Shown here piece after piece: positions 26,256 to 35,867 of a DNA stretch of 64,000 bases. Numbering within the stretch: the stretch's first letter is position 1; every line of letters starts with the position of its first letter. This DNA comes from Cohnella abietis (GTDB taxonomy: Bacteria; Bacillota; Bacilli; Paenibacillales; Paenibacillaceae), in assembly GCF_004295585.1 (NCBI RefSeq), contig NZ_AP019400.1:1517501-1581500 (forward strand), in the 5' to 3' direction. The translations under genes and the position numbers were made by a program. Under the pieces are notes generated by a model. It had not been told where the DNA came from. It searched no databases and was given only the letters and a program-made list of their open reading frames with translations.

Positions 26256-27569
26256 TTGCGGATGAAGAAATTTCTAGCGATTTCAATGCTAACTATTATG
26301 GCTTGGAGCTCATCGGGATGCAGCGATAATAAGGAATATTCGAAGGCCGTCGAGATTCATTTTCAGGTCTTCTATCCAGAGAATCATCCTTTCTTTGCAG
26401 ATGGGAAGCTCGTAAAGGCTGCTGAAAATTTTCACAAACTAAACCCAGATATTAAAGTAATAATAGATTACTTGGAGTCTAATGAGGCAATGGCTTTAAC
26501 CGATAACGATACAAAGCTACTTGAAAGTGATAAGCCGCAGGATATTGTCCCATTTGCAATTAACAAGCTCGGTTTGGCAGAGCAAAATGGATGGTTGAGA
26601 GATATGTCTTCACTAGTAAGCTTATCTGGGCCAGGGCAAATGGATATTAATCAGACGATCCTTGAAGCGGGCACAATTAATGGCAAATTACTTTTGCTAC
26701 CGTATGCCGTTAATCCAAGGGTGATTTTATATAATAAGGATATTTTTGATAAGGCGAGAATTCCTTATCCTCAAGAGGAGTGGACCTGGGAACAGTTTAG
26801 AGACATTTCGAAAAAAATAAAACCGTCCATTGGCAGCGGCTCAGTGTTACCTTACGAGCCTTTAACCTTCGACGTACTTATGGCGAGTACAGGAAAAGGG
26901 ATATTGTCGCCGAGTGGGGATACTTCAGTTGGGTATTTAGATAGTCCTGAGGCAGTCCGCACCATACAGTGGCTTAATCAGTATTATCAAGACAATGTGG
27001 ACGAGCTTCATAAGCTAAGTCCTAAAAGCAATAGTGATGCCTTGGATGGATTTGTCGACTATAGCACAGGGATGATTCTTAATAGTGCCTTCTCTAAATT
27101 TTATTCTTTCGAGGGAACGAATAAGGATAAATTGGGCATTGCATCGCTTCCCTATTTCGAAGCAGGTAAGCGAGCTAATGCTATTGGATTCTCAACAATT
27201 GGAATCTCTCAGAAAAGCCAGCATCCCCAGGAAGCGTGGGCATTTATTGAATATCTCACGTTAACGAATAATGAAGATTCAATCCAATTCTCAGATACAA
27301 TTCTAACCAGTGCGAAAGTGGCAGAAGCGGCAGGCCAAACAACAGATCCGAGCAAAAGCGTAGCCCTTAAGGAAATGGATTATGTAGTGAAATCATCTAG
27401 TGAGGCAAATCAGTTTTTTACCCAGGCATGGAATAAAGAGCTGACTGCCCAATTTCAAGAGCTTCTGAGAACAGAGGATCATAATATTCCTGCTAGGTTA
27501 CACGAATTAGCACTAGCGCTTGATAAAGAATTGAACCGTTTGAAAACGATAGATGAACAGCTGGAATAA
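26256..27569 (+). CDS. Extracellular solute-binding lipoprotein (ABC importer, family 1)
   Basis: About 437 residues. Signal peptide with SSGC lipobox (Cys about 22), then a two-lobe binding fold with RVILYNKDIFDKARIPYPQEEWTWEQF (about residues 150-175), a common hinge-side pattern of sugar-type binding proteins. Expected on the outer membrane face, delivering a sugar or oligosaccharide to permeases. No permease or ATPase is adjacent, so its transporter is elsewhere or it is used as a sensor subunit. The start is TTG at 26256 (AAAGGGTGG six bases upstream); ATG at 26262 is the alternative. Confidence 0.85.
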   Translation: MRMKKFLAISMLTIMAWSSSGCSDNKEYSKAVEIHFQVFYPENHPFFADGKLVKAAENFHKLNPDIKVIIDYLESNEAMALTDNDTKLLESDKPQDIVPFAINKLGLAEQNGWLRDMSSLVSLSGPGQMDINQTILEAGTINGKLLLLPYAVNPRVILYNKDIFDKARIPYPQEEWTWEQFRDISKKIKPSIGSGSVLPYEPLTFDVLMASTGKGILSPSGDTSVGYLDSPEAVRTIQWLNQYYQDNVDELHKLSPKSNSDALDGFVDYSTGMILNSAFSKFYSFEGTNKDKLGIASLPYFEAGKRANAIGFSTIGISQKSQHPQEAWAFIEYLTLTNNEDSIQFSDTILTSAKVAEAAGQTTDPSKSVALKEMDYVVKSSSEANQFFTQAWNKELTAQFQELLRTEDHNIPARLHELALALDKELNRLKTIDEQLE

Positions 27570-27594
27570 ATGCTTGTTCGTTGTGTTGTGATCA

Positions 27595-27640
27595 AAAAGA
27601 AGACAGCGGCAAATATTTACTCGCCGCTGTCTTCTCTTAT
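27595..27640. terminator. Bidirectional terminator
   Basis: A perfect 12-bp stem, GAAGACAGCGGC (27599-27610) with its complement (27623-27634), and T-rich tails on both sides. It separates two convergent genes. Confidence 0.9.
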
Positions 27641-27641
27641 T

Positions 27642-28373
27642 TTATATTCTTTGTGCAACAATCATAATTTCAATGTCAGATACAGACAATTGCTTATCAC
27701 TAAAGTTTCCAGCGGAACATCCATATCCGTTCAATACTCTGAATCCGGATTGTTCAAAGAGGAGCTTGAGCTCTCGGAAAGTGAAGGCGGTTGTGTAAAT
27801 CCCAACTTCCTTTGAAGCTCCTTCGGAGTTGGTGATCGTTTCAATAGCGCTTGTAGTATTGGTGTAAGCATTCATGTTATCGTCAATTCTAACTGCGCTT
27901 AGGGCGTTAATGGCCGTTAAAACAAACAGTGAGTCACGCTTTAATACGCGATGAACTTCACGAAGTATTTGTTTATGCCCTTCATCGTCACCGGCTAAAC
28001 CAAATGCACCTTCACATAGACAGATGGCTCCATCATATGATTGAGTCAACGGTAAACGACGGGCATCTGCCACGATGAACGTAGCATTCAAATTTTCCTC
28101 GGCAGCTCTTCTTTGAGCCAGTTCAATAAAAGATGAAGAAATATCAACTCCCGTTGTCATGAAACCACGGCGTGATAATTCTAAGCTATGCCGACCTGGA
28201 CCACATCCGATATCGATTATTGAAGCGTCTGCTTGCAGGTCCATGTGCTCTATCAAAAAATCAACTTCTTGCAGTGTCCCCTTAGTAAAACCAAAATTCA
28301 AGTAATTTTCTCCTAAAAAGTTACCTATCTCTTCGTAAAAGTTACCGCTATATTTATTGTTTTGGTTTGTCAT
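27642..28373 (-). CDS. Class I SAM-dependent methyltransferase
   Basis: A 243-residue methyltransferase. DIGCGPGRHSLELSRRG (about residues 54-70) is motif I, TGVDIS (about 73-78) the acidic ribose-binding loop, and SYDGAICLCEGAFG fits motif IV. C-terminal region is typical of small-molecule methyltransferases of the UbiE/Methyltransf_11 type. GGAGGT is five bases before the ATG at 28373; the frame continues 32 codons upstream without a start signal. Alone on its strand; substrate unknown. Confidence 0.85.
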   Translation of the reverse strand: MTNQNNKYSGNFYEEIGNFLGENYLNFGFTKGTLQEVDFLIEHMDLQADASIIDIGCGPGRHSLELSRRGFMTTGVDISSSFIELAQRRAAEENLNATFIVADARRLPLTQSYDGAICLCEGAFGLAGDDEGHKQILREVHRVLKRDSLFVLTAINALSAVRIDDNMNAYTNTTSAIETITNSEGASKEVGIYTTAFTFRELKLLFEQSGFRVLNGYGCSAGNFSDKQLSVSDIEIMIVAQRI

Positions 28374-28639
28374 GCTTACCTCCATTAATATATGTGACAC
28401 AGAGGAGGTTATATTGATGAATATTACAGCTCCGTGTCCCTTATTTGATATTGCGCTGAAATAAGACATAAACTTTTCATGTTCATCACTCGCTTTTCTT
28501 TAGATATTTTATAATAATCATAGAAGGAAACTTTTGTCTACGAAGAGATTTTTTTCAATAAAGTGGTATTGGGATTCAAGTTATTGATGTAATAGGTGTG
28601 ATTTAATACTCCCATTCAAAAAGCTTGTCAGGCTAGTCT

Positions 28640-28669
28640 GCATAAATGGTCAAGTCCCCTCATAGACAT
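28640..28669 (+). promoter_or_regulatory. SigmaE-like promoter before the ydcC homologue
   Basis: GCATAAA and CATAGACA separated by 14 bp resemble the mother-cell sigmaE consensus (GTCATATT/CATACAAT). The Bacillus subtilis ydcC gene is known to be sigmaE-dependent, which motivated the search. Match is partial. Confidence 0.3.
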
Positions 28670-28707
28670 GAACCATGGAATTATTAATGTGCAGAGGGGT
28701 GGATCGC

Positions 28708-29844
28708 ATGCGTCGTCGGATTTCATGGATCACTGCTATTGCTCTTGTCTCGGTCATTTTATTGGCCGGCTGTGGGAGCAAAAACGCGGATTCGATCGTG
28801 AAGGACTTGGACAAGGTTGTTGGCAAGATGGAGAGTTATGAAGGCAGCGGTACGATGATCTTACATACAGGACAGCAGCCGCAAACGTACAAGGTAGAGG
28901 TGTGGTACCAGAAGCCGGATCTATACCGGATATCGCTAACGAATGAGAAGCAGGATGTTACGCAAATTGTGCTTCGTAACGCAGACGGTGTATTCGTTCT
29001 CACGCCGCAGCTCAATAAAAGCTATCGTTTCCAAAGCGATTGGCCGAAAAATCAAGGACAGGTTTACTTGTACCAGACGTTAGCTCAGAGCATTATCTTG
29101 GATAACTCTCGTCAGTTCACTACAACTAAAGACAGCTATGTATTCGATGTCATGGCTGGTAATTATCAGAATGGCTCGTTCGCACGTCAGAAGATTTGGT
29201 TAGCACAAAATGATTATGCTCCAAGACATGTCGAGGTTTCGGATGCAAATGCAAAGCTGATGGTAGAGGTCAATTTTGACACCTTCAAATTCGGCAAGAA
29301 ATTTGATAAATCCGCATTCGACATGGAAAAGAACATGGGAGCCACTCCTAACACTAAGCCTTCAGATTCGTCAAATGGTAGTGCGAGCCCAGATAATACA
29401 GCAGCCCCGGATCCTTCGGCAACACCTGACAATGAAACCACCGCGCAACCTGATCAAGAGGGGGTAACTGGAAATGGTAATACTACACCAGTTGCAGCCA
29501 TTGAATTTAAACCAATCGAGCCGGATATAGATGCATTACCGGTAGGTGTTGAGCAAAGAGATACAACAGAAGTGCAGCTCGGGGAGCATCAAGGTATTAT
29601 GCTTCGTTATACTGGAAGCTATGATTTTACAATAGTAGAGTCAGTGGCTAAGGATAGAGCTGTTACGTTAAGCAAAGGAATTGCACTGGACCTTGGATTC
29701 ACGATGGGGCATCTCACAGAAGGCGAGTCTAGCACGCTGACTTGGACGAAGGATGGAATTGAATTCCGTCTGAGTACAGAGGATCTTCCGCCTGAAGCTA
29801 TGATTACAATCGCTCAATCGATGACGGAATCCTCAGGTAAATAA
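28708..29844 (+). CDS. ydcC: YdcC-like sporulation lipoprotein (LolA-fold, DUF4367)
   Basis: A 378-residue lipoprotein with lipobox LLAGC (Cys about 22). Residues 35-215 form a LolA/MucB-type barrel region of the kind seen in Clostridioides GerS and Bacillus YdcC. A long Ser/Pro/Asp-rich linker (about 220-270) leads to a C-terminal DUF4367-like domain (about 275-375, ending PPEAMITIAQSM). The place directly before alr-ndoAI-ndoA reproduces the Bacillus order acpS-ydcC-alr-ndoAI-ndoA, which supports the name. GerS and related proteins act on the spore cortex or germination. AGAGGGGTGG precedes ATG 28708; an upstream frame is unlikely. Confidence 0.82.
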   Translation: MRRRISWITAIALVSVILLAGCGSKNADSIVKDLDKVVGKMESYEGSGTMILHTGQQPQTYKVEVWYQKPDLYRISLTNEKQDVTQIVLRNADGVFVLTPQLNKSYRFQSDWPKNQGQVYLYQTLAQSIILDNSRQFTTTKDSYVFDVMAGNYQNGSFARQKIWLAQNDYAPRHVEVSDANAKLMVEVNFDTFKFGKKFDKSAFDMEKNMGATPNTKPSDSSNGSASPDNTAAPDPSATPDNETTAQPDQEGVTGNGNTTPVAAIEFKPIEPDIDALPVGVEQRDTTEVQLGEHQGIMLRYTGSYDFTIVESVAKDRAVTLSKGIALDLGFTMGHLTEGESSTLTWTKDGIEFRLSTEDLPPEAMITIAQSMTESSGK

Positions 29845-29851
29845 AAAAGTA

Positions 29852-29886
29852 GCCAAAGGCCGGTCGTTCTATGATCGGCCTTTGGC
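29852..29886. terminator. Strong hairpin after ydcC
   Basis: GCCAAAGGCCGGTC pairs with GATCGGCCTTTGGC around a seven-base loop. No T run follows on the plus strand, but AAAAAA precedes it, so termination would be better on the minus strand. Confidence 0.55.
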
Positions 29887-29984
29887 ACAAGCATAGTTAT
29901 CTAAGCTTCTGCCACGTGGTCCCATAGATTACGACTATCGTTTGAAATTATCTAGATAGGAATAGGTTTCCAACCTGTTTAGCG

Positions 29985-30013
29985 TTGACAGTACCGCATC
30001 CTCCCGGTAACAT
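29985..30013 (+). promoter_or_regulatory. SigmaA promoter of alr
   Basis: TTGACA (29985-29990), 17 bp, TAACAT (30008-30013), about 45 bp before the alr start. Confidence 0.6.
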
Positions 30014-30059
30014 TACTATAATGTAGCATTAGCAGCAGGGTAGGGTAGGTGAACGGTCT

Positions 30060-31247
30060 GTGGACTGTTATTATCGGCCAACTGTGGCCGAGATTTCTTT
30101 AGATGCCCTTGATCACAACATTAGGGTGTTCCGTAAACGTGTACCTGAAGGTACAAAAATACTAGCATCAGTTAAAGCAAATGCTTACGGGCATGGGGCA
30201 GTAGAAATTGCCCGCAGAGCTGTAGCGACTGGTGTAGATTACTTAGGGGTTGCGTTCTTGGATGAAGCGTTGCAACTACGCTCATCAGGAATAGAGGCTC
30301 CCATTCTGGTGCTAGGATATACTCCGGTAGAGGGACTGCTCCTTGCAAGGGAGAAAGGCATTACAGTAACTTTATATCGTGAACAGATGCTGGATGATGT
30401 AGAAGCTCTTCCTGTCTCTGACGTGGGTAAGAAATTAAAAGCGCATATAAAAATTGATTCTGGGATGGGCCGATTAGGTTTACTTCCAGGCAAAGAAGCA
30501 GAGCGGTTCTTGGAGAGGGCTTTCACGCTACCCCAGCTTGAGGTAGAGGGGCTATACACTCACTATGCGCGTGCGGATGAAGTAGATAAGGAATACACAT
30601 TACTTCAGGTGCAGCGGTTCGGGAGTGTTGTAGATTACGTAAAACGCTCAGGGCTACCGATATCAATTATTCATTGTGGAAATAGCGCCACGGGAATAGA
30701 TTTGCCAGAGCATGTCGGTCAAATGCTGCGTCTCGGTATTAGCATGTACGGTCTGTACCCTAGTCCGGAAGTCAATTCCGACCATGTGGAATTGGAGCCC
30801 GTGCTCACCTTGAAAACCTCCGTTGTGCATGTCAAAAGCTTGGCTGCTGGTGAAGGGATTAGCTACGGAACGCGTTATTTTACGCAGGACACTGAATCTA
30901 TTGGTACTTTGCCGATTGGTTACGCGGACGGTTTTAGCCGAATGTTAAGTGGAAATGCGGAAGTGCTTGTTCGTGGACATAGAGTTCCTGTGCTAGGCAG
31001 GATCTGTATGGATCAATGCATGATTCGCTTAAGTGATGCCGAGGTTCAAGATTTGCCGCAGATTGAAGTGGGCGAAGAGGTTGTGCTGATCGGGCGACAA
31101 GGAGATAGCACTATATCTGTTGAAGAAGTCGCAACGAGGCTAGGGACAATTAATTATGAAATAACTTGCATGCTGGCGGCTAGGGTTGCGCGGGTTTATC
31201 GCAGTAATGGTAAGATAATATCGGTTGTCAATCCGCTGCTTGGGTAA
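30060..31247 (+). CDS. alr: Alanine racemase
   Basis: A 395-residue PLP enzyme that interconverts L- and D-alanine for peptidoglycan. SVKANAYGHG carries the PLP-binding lysine at residue 39. GISYGTRY carries the catalytic tyrosine of the second base, and RICMDQCMI the C-terminal active-site segment. It has the usual TIM barrel plus beta domain and family-typical length. GTG start with GGTAGGTG upstream. Between ydcC and the EndoAI/EndoA toxin-antitoxin pair, as in Bacillus. Confidence 0.97.
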   Translation: MDCYYRPTVAEISLDALDHNIRVFRKRVPEGTKILASVKANAYGHGAVEIARRAVATGVDYLGVAFLDEALQLRSSGIEAPILVLGYTPVEGLLLAREKGITVTLYREQMLDDVEALPVSDVGKKLKAHIKIDSGMGRLGLLPGKEAERFLERAFTLPQLEVEGLYTHYARADEVDKEYTLLQVQRFGSVVDYVKRSGLPISIIHCGNSATGIDLPEHVGQMLRLGISMYGLYPSPEVNSDHVELEPVLTLKTSVVHVKSLAAGEGISYGTRYFTQDTESIGTLPIGYADGFSRMLSGNAEVLVRGHRVPVLGRICMDQCMIRLSDAEVQDLPQIEVGEEVVLIGRQGDSTISVEEVATRLGTINYEITCMLAARVARVYRSNGKIISVVNPLLG

Positions 31248-31435
31248 TATTGGATAGCATTTTTTTGTATGATTAAGGCAGGAATGTTAGGCATCTATCT
31301 CGAATGCTAATTTAGTACGATGATAGATATTAAAAGTTATGCTGTTTTTAACTTATGGTTCGTATATTTCTTAGCAGACTCATGCATACTGGGAAATAGG
31401 GTGCTTGTTGGAAAATCTTTGGGGGTGTCCGTTCG

Positions 31436-31717
31436 GTGGCCAATTTACACAATACGAAACGCATTATGATCAGTCTTCCGGATCATTTGCTGCGTGAAGT
31501 CGACTTCGTAGTCGCCAAGGAAAATACCAACCGCAGCGAGATAATCCGCCAGGCTATGAAGCATTACTTAGTTGATCGCAAGAAGCGGTTAATTCGTGAT
31601 GCGATGCAACGTGGCTATTTGGAAATGGCCAAGATCAATCTGAATATGGCATCTGAAGCTTTTCACGCCGAAGAAGATGCCGACAATATACTCGGACGCC
31701 TCGTAAGCGGGGTGTAG
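31436..31717 (+). CDS. ndoAI: Antitoxin EndoAI (MazE-like, ribbon-helix-helix)
   Basis: A 93-residue antitoxin. The N-terminal ribbon-helix-helix (KRIMISLPDHLLREVD, then NRSEIIRQAMKHYL) binds DNA as a dimer, and the C-terminal helix (about 60-90) embraces the toxin. It neutralises EndoA encoded 3 bp downstream, and the complex autoregulates the operon. GTG start with GGGGGTG upstream; the Bacillus homologue also precedes the toxin directly. Confidence 0.95.
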   Translation: MANLHNTKRIMISLPDHLLREVDFVVAKENTNRSEIIRQAMKHYLVDRKKRLIRDAMQRGYLEMAKINLNMASEAFHAEEDADNILGRLVSGV

Positions 31718-31720
31718 GCT

Positions 31721-32071
31721 TTGATTGTGAAGCGCGGGGATGTTTTCTACGCCGATTTGTCGCCGGTCGTTGGTTCGGAGCAGGGTGGTGTTCGTCCTGT
31801 TCTTGTTATCCAGAATGATATTGGCAACCGTTTTAGCCCAACAGTTATTATTGCGGCTATAACGGCTCAGATTCAGAAAGCGAAGCTGCCCACACACGTC
31901 GAAATCGAAGCAAAGAATCATGGCATGGAGCGCGACTCGGTTATCCTGCTTGAGCAAATCCGCACAATCGATAAGCAACGATTAACGGACAAAATCACGC
32001 ATCTGGACGATGAGACCATGCGCAAGGTGGATGAAGCTTTGCAGATTAGCGTAGGATTAATTGATTTCTAA
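31721..32071 (+). CDS. ndoA: mRNA interferase EndoA (MazF/PemK family toxin)
   Basis: A 116-residue toxin that reads almost identically to Bacillus EndoA as I remember it: [20 protein letters not shown] at the start, [12 protein letters not shown] in the RNA-binding loop and [11 protein letters not shown] near the end. It cleaves single-stranded mRNA at U^ACAU sites. The TTG at 31721 aligns with the Bacillus start; expression depends on coupling to ndoAI. All conserved residues are present, so the toxin should be active when released. Confidence 0.97.
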   Translation: MIVKRGDVFYADLSPVVGSEQGGVRPVLVIQNDIGNRFSPTVIIAAITAQIQKAKLPTHVEIEAKNHGMERDSVILLEQIRTIDKQRLTDKITHLDDETMRKVDEALQISVGLIDF

Positions 32072-32076
32072 GACGA

Positions 32077-32114
32077 GGCAGGGGCTGCGTAATAGCGGTT
32101 TCCTGTCATTTTTA
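32077..32114 (+). terminator. Probable terminator after ndoA
   Basis: GGCAGG pairs with CCTGTC (one G-U) and is followed by ATTTTTAT. Confidence 0.5.
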
Positions 32115-32157
32115 TATAGAATAGGGTTGTACATAGAGGATGGGAGAGTGAGCAGTA

Positions 32158-33390
32158 ATGGGATTGGAAAAGCAATTGGAGAAATATGCAGAGTTAATCG
32201 TTAAGGTCGGTGTGAACGTTCAAGCAGGGCAGGAGGTATTCATCACAGGCTCTATCGAGATGGCTAACCTTGTTCGCCTAGTGGCTGACAGAGCCTATGA
32301 AGCTGGAGCAAGCAACGTTCATGTCGATTGGACGGATGAAGCTTTGTCCAGATTGAAATACGAGAAAGCGGCGGATGAGGTATTTACTCATTTTCCAGCA
32401 TGGGAGACAGCTAAGAGAGGTGCTTTTGTAGCGAGTGGAGCTGCATTCATCTCCATTATCTCGCCTAATCCGGATTTGCTTAAAGGCATTGATTCAAAGC
32501 GTATAGGTAATTATCAGAAGGCAGCGGGCACGGGACTTGCAGAATTCAGACGCGCCATTCAGGCCGATAAAGTAAGCTGGACAGTAGTCGCGGCTTCTAC
32601 AAAGGATTGGGCTATCAAAGTGTTCCCTGACAGTAGCTCGCAGGAGCATGCAGTCGAGCAGCTATGGGAAGCTATCTTCACTGCCGTTCGTCTAAATGCT
32701 GCTGATCCCGTTCAAGCCTGGGAAGAGCACAATGCAACGCTGCATCGGAAGAGCGATATTTTGAACGAAAAGCATTTTCATAAGCTACAATATCGTGCTC
32801 CGGGAACAGATCTAACGATTGAACTGCCAGAGAAGCATGTTTGGGTTGCTGCTAGCAGTACGAATGTGAATGATGTGCCTTTTATGGCTAATATACCGAC
32901 GGAGGAAGTATTTACAGTTCCTCTTAAAACTGGCGTTAACGGTTACGTATCAAGCACAAGGCCACTTAGCCATGGAGGCAATATCATCGATGGCTTTAAG
33001 ATAACGTTCGAGAACGGGCGAATTGTTCAAGTCGAAGCTGAGAAGGGACAGGAGATTCTGCAGCAGCTGGTCGATACGGATGAAGGCTCGCATTATCTTG
33101 GTGAGGTCGCGCTTGTGCCCCACGAGTCGCCAATCTCTCAATCCAACGTATTGTTCTTCAATACATTATTTGATGAAAATGCTTCAAACCATCTCGCCAT
33201 TGGAAGCGGGTATGCATTCAATGTAGAAGGCGGCAAAGTCATGTCTCCTGAAGAGCTAGCGGCAAGCGGTGTTAACTCCAGCATCATGCACGTTGATTTC
33301 ATGATAGGGTCCGGGAACATGGATATTGATGGCGTGCTTGCTGACGGGACGGTCGTTCCGATCTTCCGCAAAGGTAACTGGGCTATCTAA
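32158..33390 (+). CDS. M29 family aminopeptidase (AmpS/PepS-like)
   Basis: A 410-residue zinc or cobalt aminopeptidase of the thermophilic M29 family. The N-terminal VNVQAGQEVFITGS (about 19-32), the ligand-rich centre with EEVFTVPLK (about 250-258), GEVALVPHESPIS (about 314-326), and the C-terminal HVDFMIGSGNMDIDG (about 378-392) are family marks. It trims N-terminal residues from peptides in the cytosol. GGGAGAG before the ATG. Followed by a terminator; independent transcription unit. Confidence 0.93.
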   Translation: MGLEKQLEKYAELIVKVGVNVQAGQEVFITGSIEMANLVRLVADRAYEAGASNVHVDWTDEALSRLKYEKAADEVFTHFPAWETAKRGAFVASGAAFISIISPNPDLLKGIDSKRIGNYQKAAGTGLAEFRRAIQADKVSWTVVAASTKDWAIKVFPDSSSQEHAVEQLWEAIFTAVRLNAADPVQAWEEHNATLHRKSDILNEKHFHKLQYRAPGTDLTIELPEKHVWVAASSTNVNDVPFMANIPTEEVFTVPLKTGVNGYVSSTRPLSHGGNIIDGFKITFENGRIVQVEAEKGQEILQQLVDTDEGSHYLGEVALVPHESPISQSNVLFFNTLFDENASNHLAIGSGYAFNVEGGKVMSPEELAASGVNSSIMHVDFMIGSGNMDIDGVLADGTVVPIFRKGNWAI

Positions 33391-33419
33391 AAGGACAAAC
33401 GGGTGCTTATCACAAGATT

Positions 33420-33456
33420 GCCTCTGTACCGGTAATGCCGGGAAGGGGCTTTTTCT
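33420..33456 (+). terminator. Terminator after the M29 aminopeptidase gene
   Basis: GCCTCT pairs with AGGGGC around an inner CCGG/CCGG, followed by TTTTTCTTTT. Confidence 0.7.
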
Positions 33457-33554
33457 TTTACTAAAAGCGCTAGTTCATCGGTGTTTACTTGCTTTCTTAT
33501 GACTAAGAACGACATAATAATAGAATGTAAATCATTGGCGGGAGGCACTATTTA

Positions 33555-35735
33555 ATGAGCGTTGGCAATGAGACGACAGTAGTGAACGTGCAAGAAAGAA
33601 TGATTAAGCAAATTGCGGGAGAGCTTGGCATCGGCTTAGGGCAAGTTCGTACCGTGGCGTCTTTATTGGACGACGGGAACACGATTCCTTTTATCGCTAG
33701 ATACCGTAAAGAAATGACAGGTGAGCTAGACGAGGTGCAGCTGCGTGCCATAGACGATCGTCGTACTTATCTGAAGGGTCTTGAAGATCGCAAGGGAGAG
33801 GTTATTAGGCTCATTGATGAGCAGGGTAAGCTTACTCCTGAGCTGCAAGCGGCTATTGAGAAGGCGGTCAAATTGCAGGAAGTAGAGGATCTGTACCGGC
33901 CCTATCGGCAAAAGCGGAAAACGAGGGCGAGCGTCGCCAAGGAGCGGGGCTTGGAGCCTTTATCCATATGGCTGTTATCCCAGCCTAGGCAAGGGGATTT
34001 ATTAGGGGAAGCGGCTAAGTATGTCAACGCAGATAAGGGCGTCAATACGCCTGAGGAAGCGGTTCAGGGTGCATCGGATATCGTGGCTGAAGGGCTAGCA
34101 GACGATGCGGATATTCGCCGTTGGGTGCGCCGGTTTACATGGGATCAGGGCGTGCTGTATAGCAAAGCGAAGGATGCAGAAGCGGAAACTGTGTATGAGA
34201 TGTATTACAAATATTCTGAACCGATCAAACGGCTACCTCCGCACCGCGTTCTAGCGATGAACCGGGGCGAACGTGAAGAGGTGCTGGGTGTTTCTATTGA
34301 TGTGCCTATAGAACGGATTGTCGAAGAGCTTAATCGGAGAACGATTAAGGGACCTTCAGTGACACGAGATACATTAGCAGTCGTTACTGAGGATGCTTAT
34401 AAGCGTCTAATCTCGCCATCTATCGAACGAGAGCTAAGGGGCGAGCTGACAGAGAAAGCTGAGGAGCATGCTATCGGGATTTTTTCCGAAAACCTACGTA
34501 ATCTCCTGCTTCAAGCGCCTGTGAAGGGGCGGGTTGTTCTTGGTGTCGATCCCGCGTACCGGACGGGCTGTAAGCTAGCTGTCGTTGATGATACGGGCAA
34601 GCTATTGGAGGTCGCTGTTACTTATCCGACCCCACCTCATAATAAGAAAGCCGAGGCGGAGGTTGTTTTCCGTCGATTAATTAATCAATATGGCATTCAA
34701 TTGATTGTTATCGGCAATGGCACGGGCTCGCGTGAGACGGAGCAGTTCGTTGTAGGCATCATTCATAGTACGCCTGAGCACAAGCTGCAATATTTAATCG
34801 TGAATGAAGCGGGTGCGAGTGTTTATTCGGCTTCCAAGCTTGCAGCTGAGGAATTCCCTGACCTGGATGTATCCGAGCGCAGCGCGGTCTCAATCGCCCG
34901 CCGCTTGCAGGACCCGCTAGCTGAGCTGGTCAAGATTGAACCAAAGGCGATCGGTGTCGGTCAATATCAGCACGACGTCACGCAGAAGAGGCTGGACGAG
35001 AGCTTGTCTGGTGTTGTAGAATCCGCGGTTAACCATGTTGGAGTGGATGTGAATACGGCTTCTCCATCCCTTCTCTCTTATGTATCGGGAATCAGTGCGA
35101 CAATGGCTAAAAATATCGTAAAGCTTCGTGAGGAAAACGGAAAATTCGTGGAGCGCTCACAAATCCAGAAGGTTCCGCGGCTTGGAGCTAAAACATATGA
35201 GCAATGTGCAGGGTTTCTACGTATTTCTGATGGTAAAAACCCACTGGACCAAACCCCTATTCATCCCGAGTCTTATGGGATTGTCGGGCGTCTCTTTAAG
35301 GATTTAGGGCTTAAGCTGACTGACATCGGAACCGATACGCTGAAGGAAAAGCTGAAGGATATCCAACTGCAGGAAATATCCGAGCGGCTCGAAGTTGGTG
35401 TTCCTACACTTCGTGATATCGTAGATAGCTTGCAGCGTCCTGGACGTGATCCGCGTGATGAGCTATCGCCGCCTATTTTCCATACGGATGTGCTCGATAT
35501 TGAAGATCTTAAGCCGGGCATGGAGCTCAAGGGTACCGTTCGGAATGTTGTAGACTTCGGCGCATTCGTCGATATTGGCATTAAGAACGACGGACTCGTA
35601 CACATTTCCCAGATAAGCAATAAATTCGTTAAGCATCCTACTGAAGTCGTCGCAGTCGGCGATACGGTGACAGTATGGGTACTCGGCTCAGATTTGAAAA
35701 AAGGACGAGTCAGCTTAACGATGCGCCAGCCTTAA
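33555..35735 (+). CDS. tex: Tex-family RNA-binding transcription accessory protein
   Basis: A 726-residue protein with the full Tex order: N-terminal helix-turn-helix part (FIARYRKEMTGELDE, about 36-50), YqgF-like RNase H fold (GVDPAYRTGCKLAVVD, about 333-348), two HhH segments (PSLLSYVSGISATMAKNIVKLR, about 507-530) and a C-terminal S1 domain (KGTVRNVVDFGAFVDIGIKNDGLVH, about 655-680). It binds nucleic acid and influences transcription in the cytosol. GGGAGG precedes the ATG. Bacillus places tex (ydcI) near cmpA and a SprT-like gene, as here. Confidence 0.96.
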   Translation: MSVGNETTVVNVQERMIKQIAGELGIGLGQVRTVASLLDDGNTIPFIARYRKEMTGELDEVQLRAIDDRRTYLKGLEDRKGEVIRLIDEQGKLTPELQAAIEKAVKLQEVEDLYRPYRQKRKTRASVAKERGLEPLSIWLLSQPRQGDLLGEAAKYVNADKGVNTPEEAVQGASDIVAEGLADDADIRRWVRRFTWDQGVLYSKAKDAEAETVYEMYYKYSEPIKRLPPHRVLAMNRGEREEVLGVSIDVPIERIVEELNRRTIKGPSVTRDTLAVVTEDAYKRLISPSIERELRGELTEKAEEHAIGIFSENLRNLLLQAPVKGRVVLGVDPAYRTGCKLAVVDDTGKLLEVAVTYPTPPHNKKAEAEVVFRRLINQYGIQLIVIGNGTGSRETEQFVVGIIHSTPEHKLQYLIVNEAGASVYSASKLAAEEFPDLDVSERSAVSIARRLQDPLAELVKIEPKAIGVGQYQHDVTQKRLDESLSGVVESAVNHVGVDVNTASPSLLSYVSGISATMAKNIVKLREENGKFVERSQIQKVPRLGAKTYEQCAGFLRISDGKNPLDQTPIHPESYGIVGRLFKDLGLKLTDIGTDTLKEKLKDIQLQEISERLEVGVPTLRDIVDSLQRPGRDPRDELSPPIFHTDVLDIEDLKPGMELKGTVRNVVDFGAFVDIGIKNDGLVHISQISNKFVKHPTEVVAVGDTVTVWVLGSDLKKGRVSLTMRQP

Positions 35736-35750
35736 ACGATAGATATGATG

Positions 35751-35781
35751 AGCCCGGACGGCCTTGCCGCTTCGGGCTTTT
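35751..35781 (+). terminator. Terminator after tex
   Basis: AGCCCG pairs with CGGGCT around CGG/CCG, followed by TTTTCT. Confidence 0.8.
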
Positions 35782-35867
35782 CTGTGAATTTTTATGAAAG
35801 GGCTTAAAGTATTCCTTGCCCTATCGTAACGACTTCGATACAATTTAAAGCAACTGGAGGTGATAAA

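Noticed and set aside
27570..27815. An 81-codon plus-strand frame after the solute-binding gene
   Set aside because: Antisense to the 3' end of the methyltransferase gene and runs through the bidirectional terminator; no ribosome site.
31436..32071. Mobile toxin-antitoxin module
   Set aside because: It is the chromosomal ndoAI-ndoA pair in its conserved place after alr, with normal composition.
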